Assembly: GCA_020638835.1 (NCBI GenBank)
Contig: JACKHV010000002.1
Coordinates: forward strand, 124,001 to 188,000
DNA length: 64,000 nucleotides
Source of the DNA: Planctomycetota bacterium
Lineage (GTDB): Bacteria; Planctomycetota; UBA1135; GCA-002686595
Direction of reading: 5' to 3'
This document shows positions 25,787 to 34,765 of the stretch, piece after piece; position 1 is the stretch's first letter, and each line of letters opens with the position of its first letter. The translations under genes were made by a program, and so were the position numbers. The notes beneath the pieces were generated by a model, which saw only the letters and a program-made list of their open reading frames with translations, made no database searches and was not told where the DNA came from.

Positions 25787-26785
25787 GTGAGGCACCTCGG
25801 CTGGCTCCTGTTGATCCTCTGCGCGTGCCGTGCGACTCCCTCTGAGTCGGCGCAGCGCTACCGCTTCGAGCACGTGGCGATGGGGACCAGCTGGTCGCTC
25901 GTGGTCCATGCGCCGGACGCCGCGCGAGCCGAGCGCGCGGCGAAGGCGGCCTTCCGCGTCGTCGACGAGGTCGACGAAGCGGCGAACGACTACGACGCGG
26001 CGAGCGAGCTGTCGCGGCTCGTCGGTACGAGCGCAGGCGACGCACGCTCCGTCTCTCCGCTGCTGTTCGAGCTGCTCGTGGAGGCGCGCGCCTTCGCCGA
26101 GCTGACGGACGGCGCGTTCGATCCCACCTGCGGCAGGACGACCAAGCTCTGGCGGCGCGCGCGGCGGCAGGCGGAGCTGCCATCCGACGCGCGCATCGAG
26201 GCCGCCCTCGCGACCTGCGGCTACGACGCGCTCGAGCTCGACGCGGCGCACCATGCCGTGCGCTTGCGGCGCGAGGGGATGCAGCTCGACCTCGGCGGCG
26301 TGGCGAAGGGACAAGCGCTCGACCGCGCGCTGGACGCCGTGCGCGCCGAGGGGCTCGAGCGCGTGTTGATCGAGGGCGGTGGAGACTTGCGCGCGGGGGC
26401 CGCGCCGCCCGGAGCCGCCGCGTGGATCGTCGCGCTCGAAGGATCGCGCGCGCGCGTCGCGCTCGTCGACGCGGGGATGGCGACGAGCGGCGACGCCTAC
26501 CGCGGCTTCGAGCTCGACGGCGTGACCTACTCGCACCTGATCGATCCGCGCACCGGACGCGCGGTGACGGATCGCCGCACCGTGACGGTGATCGCGCCGA
26601 CCGCGGCCGAGGCGGACGCCTTCGCCTCGGCGGCCTGCGTCGCGTCGTCACCCCGGCTCGACGCGTGGTTCGGGCCCGACTCGGAGCGCTCCGCGCGCGT
26701 CGTGACGGGCGGAACGAACGATCCGTGGCTCAGCCCGCGCTGGTCGGAGCATCGAATCGCTGACGACGGCACCTCGCTGCCGTAG
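25787..26785 (+). CDS. apbE: FAD:protein FMN transferase, ApbE family
   Basis: A 332-residue exported protein starting at GTG 25787 with a signal segment (RHLGWLLLILCAC) that may carry a lipobox. ApbE motifs are present: MGTSWSLVVHA near the start, FDPTCGRTTKLWR, QLDLGGVAKGQALDRA, VLIEGGGDLRAG, and the C-terminal ATSGDAYRGFELDGVTYSHLIDPRTGRAV with the metal-binding Asp/Thr region. ApbE attaches FMN to Thr/Ser of exported proteins such as RnfG and NqrC. No target gene is visible in the window. Confidence 0.92.
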   Translation: MRHLGWLLLILCACRATPSESAQRYRFEHVAMGTSWSLVVHAPDAARAERAAKAAFRVVDEVDEAANDYDAASELSRLVGTSAGDARSVSPLLFELLVEARAFAELTDGAFDPTCGRTTKLWRRARRQAELPSDARIEAALATCGYDALELDAAHHAVRLRREGMQLDLGGVAKGQALDRALDAVRAEGLERVLIEGGGDLRAGAAPPGAAAWIVALEGSRARVALVDAGMATSGDAYRGFELDGVTYSHLIDPRTGRAVTDRRTVTVIAPTAAEADAFASAACVASSPRLDAWFGPDSERSARVVTGGTNDPWLSPRWSEHRIADDGTSLP

Positions 26786-26855
26786 GATCTGCGGACACGC
26801 CCTCGGCCGTCCGGTCGGGGCGGACCAGGACCCCCCGATCCCCGGAGCGCTCTCC

Positions 26856-28160
26856 ATGAATCCGCCTGCCTCTCGTCGCACCGCCCGCGGCACGACCCGT
26901 CGTGACGTCCTGCGGGGCGGCACGACCGCGATCCTCGCTTCCGCCGTCGCTCCGTACGCGCGCACGGCTCCCTTGCAGGCGGGTGGAGACGAGATGCTGC
27001 GCGTCGGACTGATCGGTTGCGGCGGTCGCGGACGCGGCGCGGCGTGGAACGCGCTGATGGCGGATCCGAACACGAAGCTCGTCGCGCTCGGCGACATGTT
27101 CGCGGACCACCTCGCGGACGCGCACAAGTACCTCTCGCAGAACGAGCAGGTCGGCGCGCGCGTCGAAGTCGACGAGGACCACCGCTTCGTCGGCTGGGAC
27201 GCCTACCGCGGCGTGATCGACAGCTGCGACGTCGTACTGATGGCGTCGACGCCGGCCTTCCGCCCGCTGCACGTCGAGGCGTGCGTCGAGGCGGGCAAGC
27301 ACATGTTCGTCGAGAAGCCGGTGGCGACCGACGGACCCGGTCTGCGGCGCATCATGGCCGCCGGCGAGCGCGCCAAGGAGAAGGGGCTGAGCCTCGTCAG
27401 CGGCCTCTGCTACCGCTACCAGTTCGCGAAGCAGGAGACCGTCCAGCGCATCCACGACGGCGCGATCGGCGACATCGTCTCGATGCAGACGACCTACAAC
27501 GCGGGGCCCTTGTGGCTGCGCGCGCGCCAGCCGGACTGGACGGAGATGGAGTACCAGATCCGCAACTGGATCTACTACTACCACCTGTCGGGCGACCACA
27601 TCGCCGAGCAGCACATCCACAGCCTCGACAAGGTCGCCTGGGCGAAGGGAGGCTATCCCGTCAAGGCGACCGCGAGCGGCGGCCGCATCCAGCGCACCGG
27701 GCCCGAGTACGGCAACGTCTACGACCACTTCAACACGGTCTACGAGTGGGAGGACGGCGTGCGCGCGTTCAGCTCCTGCCGACAGTGGAACAACGCCGCG
27801 CAGGACGTCTCCGACTTCGTGCTCGGCACGCGGGGCAGCGCGAGCCTGCAAGGGCACCGCATCCGCTCGGGCAAGGCGTGGAGCTGGCGCTACGAGTCGG
27901 AAGAACCCGACGACATGTACCAGAACGAACACGACGCCTTGTTCGCGTCGATCCGCGACGGCGAACCGATCAACAACAGCGACTACATGTGCAAGAGCAC
28001 GCTGATGGCGCTGATGGGGCGGCTCTCCGCGTACACCGGACGCACGATCACGGCGGAAGAAGCGCTGAACTCGATGGAGGACCTGTCGGTGAAGGAGCGC
28101 GCCTTCGGCGACGTCGCCACGGCTCCGGTCGCCGTCCCCGGCATCCACCAGTTCAGCTGA
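26856..28160 (+). CDS. Gfo/Idh/MocA family oxidoreductase, Tat-exported
   Basis: A 434-residue protein with a Tat-type signal (TRRDVLRGGTTAILASAVAPYA). The NAD(P)-binding fold has VGLIGCGGRGRGAAWNALM at about 48-66 and EKPVATD near residue 153. A C-terminal catalytic-type domain holds YHLSGDHIAEQHIHSLDKVAW, where the His residues are typical of exported Planctomycetota members. Substrates are usually sugars or sugar acids; not determinable here. The DUF1080 gene starts 7 bases after the stop, an association often seen in carbohydrate breakdown. Confidence 0.9.
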   Translation: MNPPASRRTARGTTRRDVLRGGTTAILASAVAPYARTAPLQAGGDEMLRVGLIGCGGRGRGAAWNALMADPNTKLVALGDMFADHLADAHKYLSQNEQVGARVEVDEDHRFVGWDAYRGVIDSCDVVLMASTPAFRPLHVEACVEAGKHMFVEKPVATDGPGLRRIMAAGERAKEKGLSLVSGLCYRYQFAKQETVQRIHDGAIGDIVSMQTTYNAGPLWLRARQPDWTEMEYQIRNWIYYYHLSGDHIAEQHIHSLDKVAWAKGGYPVKATASGGRIQRTGPEYGNVYDHFNTVYEWEDGVRAFSSCRQWNNAAQDVSDFVLGTRGSASLQGHRIRSGKAWSWRYESEEPDDMYQNEHDALFASIRDGEPINNSDYMCKSTLMALMGRLSAYTGRTITAEEALNSMEDLSVKERAFGDVATAPVAVPGIHQFS

Positions 28161-28167
28161 GCGCCCG

Positions 28168-29481
28168 ATGAGAATCGCACTCGCCTGCGCGGCGTTGTTC
28201 CTCGTCGGCTGCGCGACGAACTCGTCGGGTGCATCCGGCGCGGGAGAGGATCGCGTCGTTCAGCTCTTCGACGGTGAGACGCTGGACGGCTGGGTCAACG
28301 TCAACGGCGCCCCGTCCACCTGGACCGTGCGCGACGGGATGATCGTCTGCAGCGGCAAGCCGACGGGCGTGCTGCGCACCGAGGAGATGTACACGAACTT
28401 CGAGCTCGAGTTCGAGTACCGCCACCTGCAGGAAGGCGGCAACGCCGGCCTGTTCGTGTGGTCCGACGCGCTGCCGACGACCGGCTGGCCCTTCACGCGC
28501 TCCGTCGAGGTGCAGGTGATGGACGCGGTGATGACGCCGAACTACACCTGCCACGGCGACATCTTCGCCATCTGGGGTGCGACGTTGGTCCCCGACCGCC
28601 CGCACCCCGCGGGATGGATGCGCTGCTTGCCCAGCGAACACCGCGCGAAGCCGGCCGGCGAGTGGAACCACTACCGCGTGCGTGCCGTCGACGGCCGCAT
28701 CGAGCTCGCCGTGAACGGCGCCGTCGTGTCCGGTGCTTCCGAAGTCTCGCCGCGCCGCGGCTACCTGTGCCTCGAGTCGGAAGGCTCCGAGGTCCACTTC
28801 CGCGGGCTGACGCTGACGCGCTTGGACGGCAGCGAGCCCGGTGACGAGGACACGGCGAGCGCGGAAGAAGGCTTCCGTCCGCTCTACGACGGCGTCTCGC
28901 TCGCCGGTTGGTCGGAGGACCCCGCGCACGCCGGACACTGGACGCCGCGCGACTCGATCCTCGGCTACGACGGGCAGGGGGGCGACCTCTGGACGCTCGC
29001 CGAGTACGGCGACTTCGAGCTGATCGCCGACTGGCGCTGGAAGGCTTCACCGACCGACCGCGCGCTGCCCGTGATCGACGCCTCCGGCGAAGCCGCCGCG
29101 GACGCGCAGGGCGGCGCGCTGACGAAGGTCGTGCCCGACGCCGGCGACAGCGGCATCTACTTGCGCGGGAACACGAAGAGCCAGGTGAACATCTGGTGCT
29201 GGCCGATCGGATCCGGCGAGGTCTACGGATACCGCACGGACGCGTCGATGCCGGCGTCGGTGCGCGCGGGAGTCACGCCCGCCTCGAACGCCGACGCGCC
29301 GATCGGCGAGTGGAACCGCTTCCGCATCCGCATGGTCGGCGACCGCCTGACGGTCGACCTGAACGGCGTGCGCGTGCTCGACGACGCCGAGCTGCCCGGT
29401 GTGCCGGCGCGTGGCCGGATCGGCCTGCAGCACCACGGCGCGCCGATCGAGTTCACGAACCTGTACGTGCGTGAGCTCTAG
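28168..29481 (+). CDS. Lipoprotein with two DUF1080 (3-keto-disaccharide hydrolase) domains
   Basis: A 437-residue lipoprotein (MRIALACAALFLVGC, Cys15). Two DUF1080 jelly-roll domains follow, at about 28-215 (QLFDGETLDGWVNVNGAPSTWTVRDGMIVC ... EWNHYRVRAVDGRIELAVNG) and 235-437 (PLYDGVSLAGWSEDPAHAGHWTPRDSILGY ... EWNRFRIRMVGDRLTVDLNG). The family is annotated as 3-keto-disaccharide hydrolase. The neighbour upstream is a Gfo/Idh/MocA oxidoreductase, which could make keto sugars. That pairing is a sensible but untested inference. Confidence 0.88.
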   Translation: MRIALACAALFLVGCATNSSGASGAGEDRVVQLFDGETLDGWVNVNGAPSTWTVRDGMIVCSGKPTGVLRTEEMYTNFELEFEYRHLQEGGNAGLFVWSDALPTTGWPFTRSVEVQVMDAVMTPNYTCHGDIFAIWGATLVPDRPHPAGWMRCLPSEHRAKPAGEWNHYRVRAVDGRIELAVNGAVVSGASEVSPRRGYLCLESEGSEVHFRGLTLTRLDGSEPGDEDTASAEEGFRPLYDGVSLAGWSEDPAHAGHWTPRDSILGYDGQGGDLWTLAEYGDFELIADWRWKASPTDRALPVIDASGEAAADAQGGALTKVVPDAGDSGIYLRGNTKSQVNIWCWPIGSGEVYGYRTDASMPASVRAGVTPASNADAPIGEWNRFRIRMVGDRLTVDLNGVRVLDDAELPGVPARGRIGLQHHGAPIEFTNLYVREL

Positions 29482-29493
29482 CGGCGCGGGCCG

Positions 29494-29967
29494 TCACTCG
29501 AAGTCGACTTCGCGGACGCGCTTCTTCGTGCGCAGGACTTCGATGTTCGTGCGCAGGATCTCGCGCACGTGCTTCGCGTCGCGGATCGCGTGGATGCGGA
29601 TCTGCGGCGTCGAGCGGTCCGAGGTGTCGAGCACGATGTCGCCCAGCTGGAAGATGCGCAGGAAGAACGGTTCTTCCAGCGTCGTGTCCTTCACGCGGTA
29701 GAGCTCGAGGTCGTCTTGGCGCTTGGAGATCACGCCGCGCGTGAGGCTCATGCGTTCAGTCGAGATGCGGTAGACGTGGTGCTTGACCGTCAGGTTCGCC
29801 CAGCCGGCCCACGCGGCGGCCGGGAGGACCAGCAGCAGCCACTCCCAGCTGTACGCGAACGCGAGGTACACGGCGATCAGCGCGACGAGCCCGCAGATCG
29901 ACCAGACCTTCAGGTTCACGACCTGCGAGGGCGTGCCCTCCCAGACGATGCTCTCTTCTTGCGACAT
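29494..29967 (-). CDS. Membrane protein with bacterial PH domain (bPH2)
   Basis: A 157-residue protein with two membrane segments at about 21-60 (VWSICGLVALIAVYLAFAY, WLLLVLPAAAWAGWANL). A bacterial PH-like domain follows (VYRISTERMSLTRGVISKRQDDLELYRVKDTTLEEPFFLRIFQLGDIVL). I placed the start at 29967 because the upstream open sequence is not protein-like. Function of the family is unknown. The gene converges with the DUF1080 gene, whose stop lies 12 bases away. Confidence 0.8.
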   Translation of the reverse strand: MSQEESIVWEGTPSQVVNLKVWSICGLVALIAVYLAFAYSWEWLLLVLPAAAWAGWANLTVKHHVYRISTERMSLTRGVISKRQDDLELYRVKDTTLEEPFFLRIFQLGDIVLDTSDRSTPQIRIHAIRDAKHVREILRTNIEVLRTKKRVREVDFE

Positions 29968-30092
29968 GTCGGGATCCTGTGTCGAGGTGGTTCGATCGGG
30001 AGCGTCGAACCCTTCGCCGACGTGCGCGTTCCATTCGCCCACTCCGGCGGGAATCGTGCGCGCGGCACGCCCGCAGTTCTACTCCCCCGAGG

Positions 30093-32267
30093 TCACGGGA
30101 GCCAGGGCTCGAGGTCGGACAGCGAGTCGCGGGCGGTCTGCGAGGTCGGGACGCCCCAGAGCTCGAAGAACGCCGAGAGATCGCGCTCGACGGTGCGCGA
30201 GAAGGTGACGAGCCAGCGGTCGCGCTTCTCGTCGTCGCCCTTCGGGCGCTCGCGCTCGTCGAGCTGCAGGTACGCGGCGAAGACGCGCTGGTACGCTTCC
30301 CAGCCGAAGGCGTCCTGCAGCTGCACGTACATGTAGAGCGCGAGGAACGGGTCCTGCTTCCACTCGGCGAAGTCCGCGCCCGCGGCGCGGTACTCCTCGA
30401 AGCGCTTGGCCAGCGGGACGATCCGCGTGTGCTGCGCCGGCTTCACGCCGCTGATGCGGTCGAGCACGAAGAGCGTGTAGAGGTTGCAGGTGACCTCGCC
30501 GGTGCCGCCGAAGGTCCAGTCGGGGCTCTGCCGGTTGTGTCCGAGCTCGTGCCACAGTCCCCAGACCTGCGGATCGGGCTTGCCCAGGATGCGGTCGTGG
30601 TCGACGAGCCACGGCGCGGCGTCGAGGTGCGTCATGACCGGGTAGCCCGAGTGCATGTAGCCGGCGGAGATGTCGACGTCCGGGACGAAGCGTTCGGGGC
30701 GCTTCGCGAGCGGCTCGCCGTCGAGCTCGGGGTAGGTCTCCATGACGCGATCCCAGAGCTCGAGCAGCGCCGCGGGATCGTCGAGTCCGCGCACGACCGA
30801 GCTCGGCACGCTGAGGATCACGTGGCGCGCCTCGAGCTCCGCCCACGGCGCGGGTGCGCGCCGCGAGGTGCGCCACTCTGCGGCGGTCGTGCGTCCCAAG
30901 GTGAACCGCGGGGCGGCCACCGCGCCGTCGATCGTCAGCTGGACCGGGGACTCCAGGTCCTTCGAGAGCTCGACGTACAGCGCTCCGCCGTGCGGACTCG
31001 CCGCGCGCACTTCGCGGCGGTCGAGCGCGAGGCGCATGCTGATCTCCGGGTCGCGTTCCCAGCGCGGACGATTCCACAGCTCGTCGCTGTGCGCGCCGAT
31101 GCGCAGCTGCAGTCCCGCGCCGAGCGCTTCGTCGCCGAGCTTCACCGTGATCACTTCTCCGGGAGCCGCGTACAGACCGGTCGTGACGCGTTCACCGCGC
31201 ACGCCCGCGACGTCGACGCGCGCGCCGGGCCTGCGCTTGGCCGACTCGGGCACGGCGCCGGGGAAGTCGTCCGCCGTCGGCGCGGCTTCGACTTCCTCGG
31301 GGGGGAGCGCGGCGACGCGTCGGTGCCGCACGACGACCGCGAGGCGCGCGGCGACGTCCTTGGGTGCGAGCGGGTGTTGCGCGCTGGGCGTGGGCAGTTC
31401 GCGGTCGCCCAGCCACTCCTCGAGCGGCTCGAGCAAGCGCGCGTCGTGCGCGGGCACGGCGCGCACGGCGGAGGCGAGCACGGCGCCGAGCTGTGCGTCG
31501 AGCGGTGCGGGATCCCGCCCGCCCTCGCGCAGCCTCTTCAGCGCGTTCGCCGCGCTGGCGGCGGAGAGCGCGCCGCGATCCTGCGCGACCGGGTCGATCG
31601 AGTTGAAGCTGCCGTCGGACCAGACGAAGCCGAGCGGCGCGCACAGCAGGTTGCCCGGATGGTCCTCCGCCAGCACGCGGCGCGGGTTGAGCTGTTGCCA
31701 TCCCCAACCCAGGTCGGCGAGTCCGACGGAGCCGCCGCGGGCGATCCACTCGCGCAAGCGTTCGACTTCCTCGACGTCCAGGTCGCTCGGCTTCAGGAAG
31801 ACCGCGTCATAGCTGTCGAGCGCACCCATCCAGTCGCGCTGCGGGACGTTCTGAGCGTCGATCCCGGCGGCGGTGAGTCGTTCCGCCAGCTCCGGTTGTC
31901 GCCAGCAACAGACGCGTCCCCGGCGGCCGCCGAGCCAGCGCGCGGCGTTGGCGAGCAGACGCGCCGTGTCGTGTTCCGCGAGCGCCGCGGCTCCGAAGTA
32001 GCCCGGGTGTCCGAAGGCGATCAGCTTGCCCTTCTCGTGGTGCGCCGCCACGACGAGCGGGAGCGCGAGGTCCGCGCCGTCCCGCCCGGTCCAGACGACG
32101 AAGGCCTCCGGCCCCGTGACGGCGAGCGGACCGGGCACGCCGGGCTTGCCGATGCGCGCGACGCCGTCGAGCAGCACGTCGAGGTCCGCGTCGTTCGCCG
32201 CCGCGCCCGAAGCAGCGAACAGGAGCACGAGGAACGCACCGACGAGTCCGCGCAGGAGAGCTTGCAT
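30093..32267 (-). CDS. Secreted M60-like (enhancin-type) metallopeptidase
   Basis: A 724-residue exported protein starting MQALLRGLVGAFLVLLFAASGAA. Residues to about 260 form an alpha/beta domain reminiscent of a glutamine-amidotransferase-like fold (IAFGHPGYFG, WIARGGSVGLADLGWGW). The C-terminal half carries the peptidase: GLWHELGHNRQ holds the HExxH zinc site, followed by Glu in GGTGEVTCNLY, as in the M60/enhancin family. Relatives cleave mucin-type glycoproteins. The gene begins 33 bases after the tandem binding-protein gene on the same strand; upstream in-frame ATGs at 32276 and 32303 are possible starts. Confidence 0.85.
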   Translation of the reverse strand: MQALLRGLVGAFLVLLFAASGAAANDADLDVLLDGVARIGKPGVPGPLAVTGPEAFVVWTGRDGADLALPLVVAAHHEKGKLIAFGHPGYFGAAALAEHDTARLLANAARWLGGRRGRVCCWRQPELAERLTAAGIDAQNVPQRDWMGALDSYDAVFLKPSDLDVEEVERLREWIARGGSVGLADLGWGWQQLNPRRVLAEDHPGNLLCAPLGFVWSDGSFNSIDPVAQDRGALSAASAANALKRLREGGRDPAPLDAQLGAVLASAVRAVPAHDARLLEPLEEWLGDRELPTPSAQHPLAPKDVAARLAVVVRHRRVAALPPEEVEAAPTADDFPGAVPESAKRRPGARVDVAGVRGERVTTGLYAAPGEVITVKLGDEALGAGLQLRIGAHSDELWNRPRWERDPEISMRLALDRREVRAASPHGGALYVELSKDLESPVQLTIDGAVAAPRFTLGRTTAAEWRTSRRAPAPWAELEARHVILSVPSSVVRGLDDPAALLELWDRVMETYPELDGEPLAKRPERFVPDVDISAGYMHSGYPVMTHLDAAPWLVDHDRILGKPDPQVWGLWHELGHNRQSPDWTFGGTGEVTCNLYTLFVLDRISGVKPAQHTRIVPLAKRFEEYRAAGADFAEWKQDPFLALYMYVQLQDAFGWEAYQRVFAAYLQLDERERPKGDDEKRDRWLVTFSRTVERDLSAFFELWGVPTSQTARDSLSDLEPWLP

Positions 32268-32299
32268 GCTCGGCATGCTGCACGGCGGGCGCGCCGCGA

Positions 32300-33790
32300 T
32301 CAATGCTCGGTCGGTTCGGCTCCCACGCGCGGTCGCCAGCGGTAGCCCAGGTGGAAGAAGCGTTCGTTCGTCTCCCTGGTGCGCAGGCTGTCGCGCAGCC
32401 TGGCGGCGAGCTCGGGATACTCCTGCGCGGAGCGCAGCGCGAAGGTCTGCTGCAGCTCGGCGGCGGGGTGCAGGAGCGGCATGACGTCGTTGCGCATGGT
32501 CGGCTCACCGGCCAGCGTGCCGTGCAGCAGGGCGACGTCGAGTTCCTTGCGCCGCACGGCGTCGAGCAGCGGCCGCGGATCGTTCGTCGTGGTGACCAGC
32601 GCGGACTCGCGCAGCCGCGCTCCGAGCCCGAGTCGGTCCAGCTCCTCCCACGCGAGCCTCCCGCACTCGCCGCTCTCGCGCGCGAGCAAGCCGACCCGCA
32701 GGCCGTCGAGCGTGAGGTCCGACAAGCCCTCGACGCCTTCGGGATTCATGCCGTACACGACGAGGCACAGCGGGTCGTTCGAGACCACCTCGCGGTCGTC
32801 GTACTCGGTGCCCGCGAGTTCGAAGCTGCGGTCGTCGAAGAGGAAGAGCGCCTCCGGACGATCGGTCGCCGCTCGGCGCGCGAGTTCGTCGTCGGAGTCG
32901 AAGGTCAGCGCGAGCGTCGATCCCTCGCGTCGGCTCCACTCGAGCAGCGCGGGCTCCGCGGCGGCGCGCAAGCGCTCGGCGACGTAGACGTCCATCTGCG
33001 GGTCCCTGACGAAGTCGTCGCCGCCCTCGATGCAGGTGAAGCCGCTCGCCTCCCAGACCGGTCGGCCGCGGTCGCGTGAGCGCAGCCAGCGCGCGAAGCA
33101 CAGCGCGTCGGCGACGTGCGGCGCGCCCGTACTCACCGCGAGCGTCATGCGCCGCGCGTGGCCCTCCAGCTTCAGCTCCTCGATGCGCTCGATGGCGGGG
33201 TTGCGGTTCGCGGTCGCGTCCCACAGCACGGCGACGTCCACGTCGCCCGCGGCCACGGCGTCGGCGAGCTGCGCCTCCGTCGGAACGACGAGGTCCGCCA
33301 GCTCGCGCGTGCGGTGCCAAGCGCCGATGAAGCGCGCCGAGGTGCGGACGTGCAGGCCCAGTCCGCAGTGTTCCGGGTCCGGAATGCCGACGCGCAGCTC
33401 TTCGCGCGCGATGTCGGCGAGTTCGGTGATCCCCGCGGGGTTGCCGGCCGGCGCGACGAGCACCGGCCGCACGACGGCGAGGTGCAGTACTTCGCGGACC
33501 GTCCCGCGCTTGCGCGCGGCGAAGGCGAGTTCTTCGTCGTCGAAGAGGTAGAGGTCAGCGGCGCGGCCTCCGTCGAGTTCCCGTGCAAGGTCGAGCGAAG
33601 GACCGGCGGAGAATTCGAGCGGAACGCCGGTCTCGGCGCGGAACTGCTCCGCGAGTTCGCGTAGCGGCTGCTCGAAGGACGCGGCGCAGCGCACGCGCAG
33701 CTCGGCGGGTTCGTACGCGTCGTCGCACGCCGCCGCGCCGAACAGGGACGCCAGCGAGAGGACGAGGCTGGAGAGGTGGTGGGCGCGCAT
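32300..33790 (-). CDS. Lipoprotein with two tandem ModA-like substrate-binding domains
   Basis: A 496-residue lipoprotein (SLASLFGAAACDD, Cys22). Two periplasmic-binding-protein units can be traced. The first is at about 30-270 (LRVRCAASFEQPLRELAEQFRAETGVPLEFSAGPSLDLARE, ending AVSTGAPHVADALCFARWL). The second is at about 300-480 (LALTFDSDDELARRAATDRPEALFLFDDRSFELAG ... LHPAAELQQTFALRS). Both resemble the ModA molybdate-binding class. No ABC permease or ATPase gene adjoins, so a sensing or scavenging role is possible. I chose the start at 33790 for its signal peptide. Confidence 0.75.
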   Translation of the reverse strand: MRAHHLSSLVLSLASLFGAAACDDAYEPAELRVRCAASFEQPLRELAEQFRAETGVPLEFSAGPSLDLARELDGGRAADLYLFDDEELAFAARKRGTVREVLHLAVVRPVLVAPAGNPAGITELADIAREELRVGIPDPEHCGLGLHVRTSARFIGAWHRTRELADLVVPTEAQLADAVAAGDVDVAVLWDATANRNPAIERIEELKLEGHARRMTLAVSTGAPHVADALCFARWLRSRDRGRPVWEASGFTCIEGGDDFVRDPQMDVYVAERLRAAAEPALLEWSRREGSTLALTFDSDDELARRAATDRPEALFLFDDRSFELAGTEYDDREVVSNDPLCLVVYGMNPEGVEGLSDLTLDGLRVGLLARESGECGRLAWEELDRLGLGARLRESALVTTTNDPRPLLDAVRRKELDVALLHGTLAGEPTMRNDVMPLLHPAAELQQTFALRSAQEYPELAARLRDSLRTRETNERFFHLGYRWRPRVGAEPTEH

Positions 33791-33847
33791 CTCGAGCGAC
33801 GATCCTAGTGCCGAGTCGCCGGTCGCGTCGACTCTCCGCGCCGACGA

Positions 33848-33876
33848 AAGAGGCGGCGCTCGGAGCACCGCCTCTT
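33848..33876 (-). terminator. Terminator of the secreted module protein at 33916
   Basis: AAGAGGCGG (33848-33856) pairs perfectly with CCGCCTCTT (33868-33876) across an 11-base loop, 40 bases past the leftward stop. Confidence 0.55.
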
Positions 33877-33915
33877 CCACGCGTCCTGCGGGTCGAGCCG
33901 GGGACGCGATTCGCG

Positions 33916-34692
33916 CTACGGAAGCCAGTCGACCTGGACGCCGTTCGTGAAGTTCGAGCCGTTGCCGCAGGGGCTCACGCCGCCGGGATCGCGGTACCAC
34001 TGTTGGTAGTAGCGCGTGTCGCCGGCCGAGACCGCGCCTTCGGTGACGATCGAAGAGGTCGTCATGCCGGCGCCGCTGCCGTCGAGGAAGACGACCTCGA
34101 TGCGCTCGGTCGGGTTGCCCATGCAGAAGATGCCGTCCTTGAAGGGCGTCGCGAAGCTCGTGGTGCCCTGCACCAACAGGCTCGGCTGGGAGGGGAGCCC
34201 CTGGTGAATGCTGAAGACGAGGTCGTCCGCGCCGATCGAGGCGCTGCCGAAGGCGGCGAGCGTAGCGCCGAAGCCCTGGCTGTTGCTGCAGCCCTCGTTC
34301 GGACCGCCGGCGTTCAGGCACGGGCAGACCACCGGGCTGCCTTCGCCGCCAGCGGATCCGTCACCGAAGCAGAACGGCGTGCCGACCGGTGCCGGTCCGC
34401 CGCCGCACGGTTCGAGCACCGTGATCGCGGTGAACACGCCGTTCGTCGGGCAGATCGAGACGCCGCCGGGGTCGATCGTTCCGACGACGTGCACGTTGTC
34501 GCCGTCGCTGAAGGGGAAGTAGTTGCCGTCGTAGACTCGCCCGTTCGCGTCGTGGAGCTGCAGGCAGTTGAAGGGGCTCATCACCAGCTGACCGCAGTCG
34601 TCGAAGCTGATCTGGGCCGACGCGCTCGACGAGAGTCCGGCCGCGGCGAGCAGGAGCGCGGCAGCTCCGCGCAGGAATCCGAAGTTCATCAT
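33916..34692 (-). CDS. Small secreted protein with CFGDGS C-terminal module (paralogue 1)
   Basis: A 258-residue protein with a signal peptide (MMNFGFLRGAAALLLAAAGLSSSASAQ). A short N-terminal beta-type domain contains DCGQLVMSPFNCLQLHDANGRVYD. The C-terminal module begins TPFCFGDGSAGGEGSPVVCPC and ends RYYQQWYRDPGGVSPCGNGSNFTNGVQVDW. It lies 73 bases downstream of a close paralogue on the same strand, so a tandem duplication is likely. Function unknown. Confidence 0.8.
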   Translation of the reverse strand: MMNFGFLRGAAALLLAAAGLSSSASAQISFDDCGQLVMSPFNCLQLHDANGRVYDGNYFPFSDGDNVHVVGTIDPGGVSICPTNGVFTAITVLEPCGGGPAPVGTPFCFGDGSAGGEGSPVVCPCLNAGGPNEGCSNSQGFGATLAAFGSASIGADDLVFSIHQGLPSQPSLLVQGTTSFATPFKDGIFCMGNPTERIEVVFLDGSGAGMTTSSIVTEGAVSAGDTRYYQQWYRDPGGVSPCGNGSNFTNGVQVDWLP

Positions 34693-34765
34693 GTCGATCT
34701 CCGAGGTCTGGGGTGAAGCCGCGCGGCTCGCAGCGCGCCGGCGGCGTGGAGGCGGTCCGTGCGGT

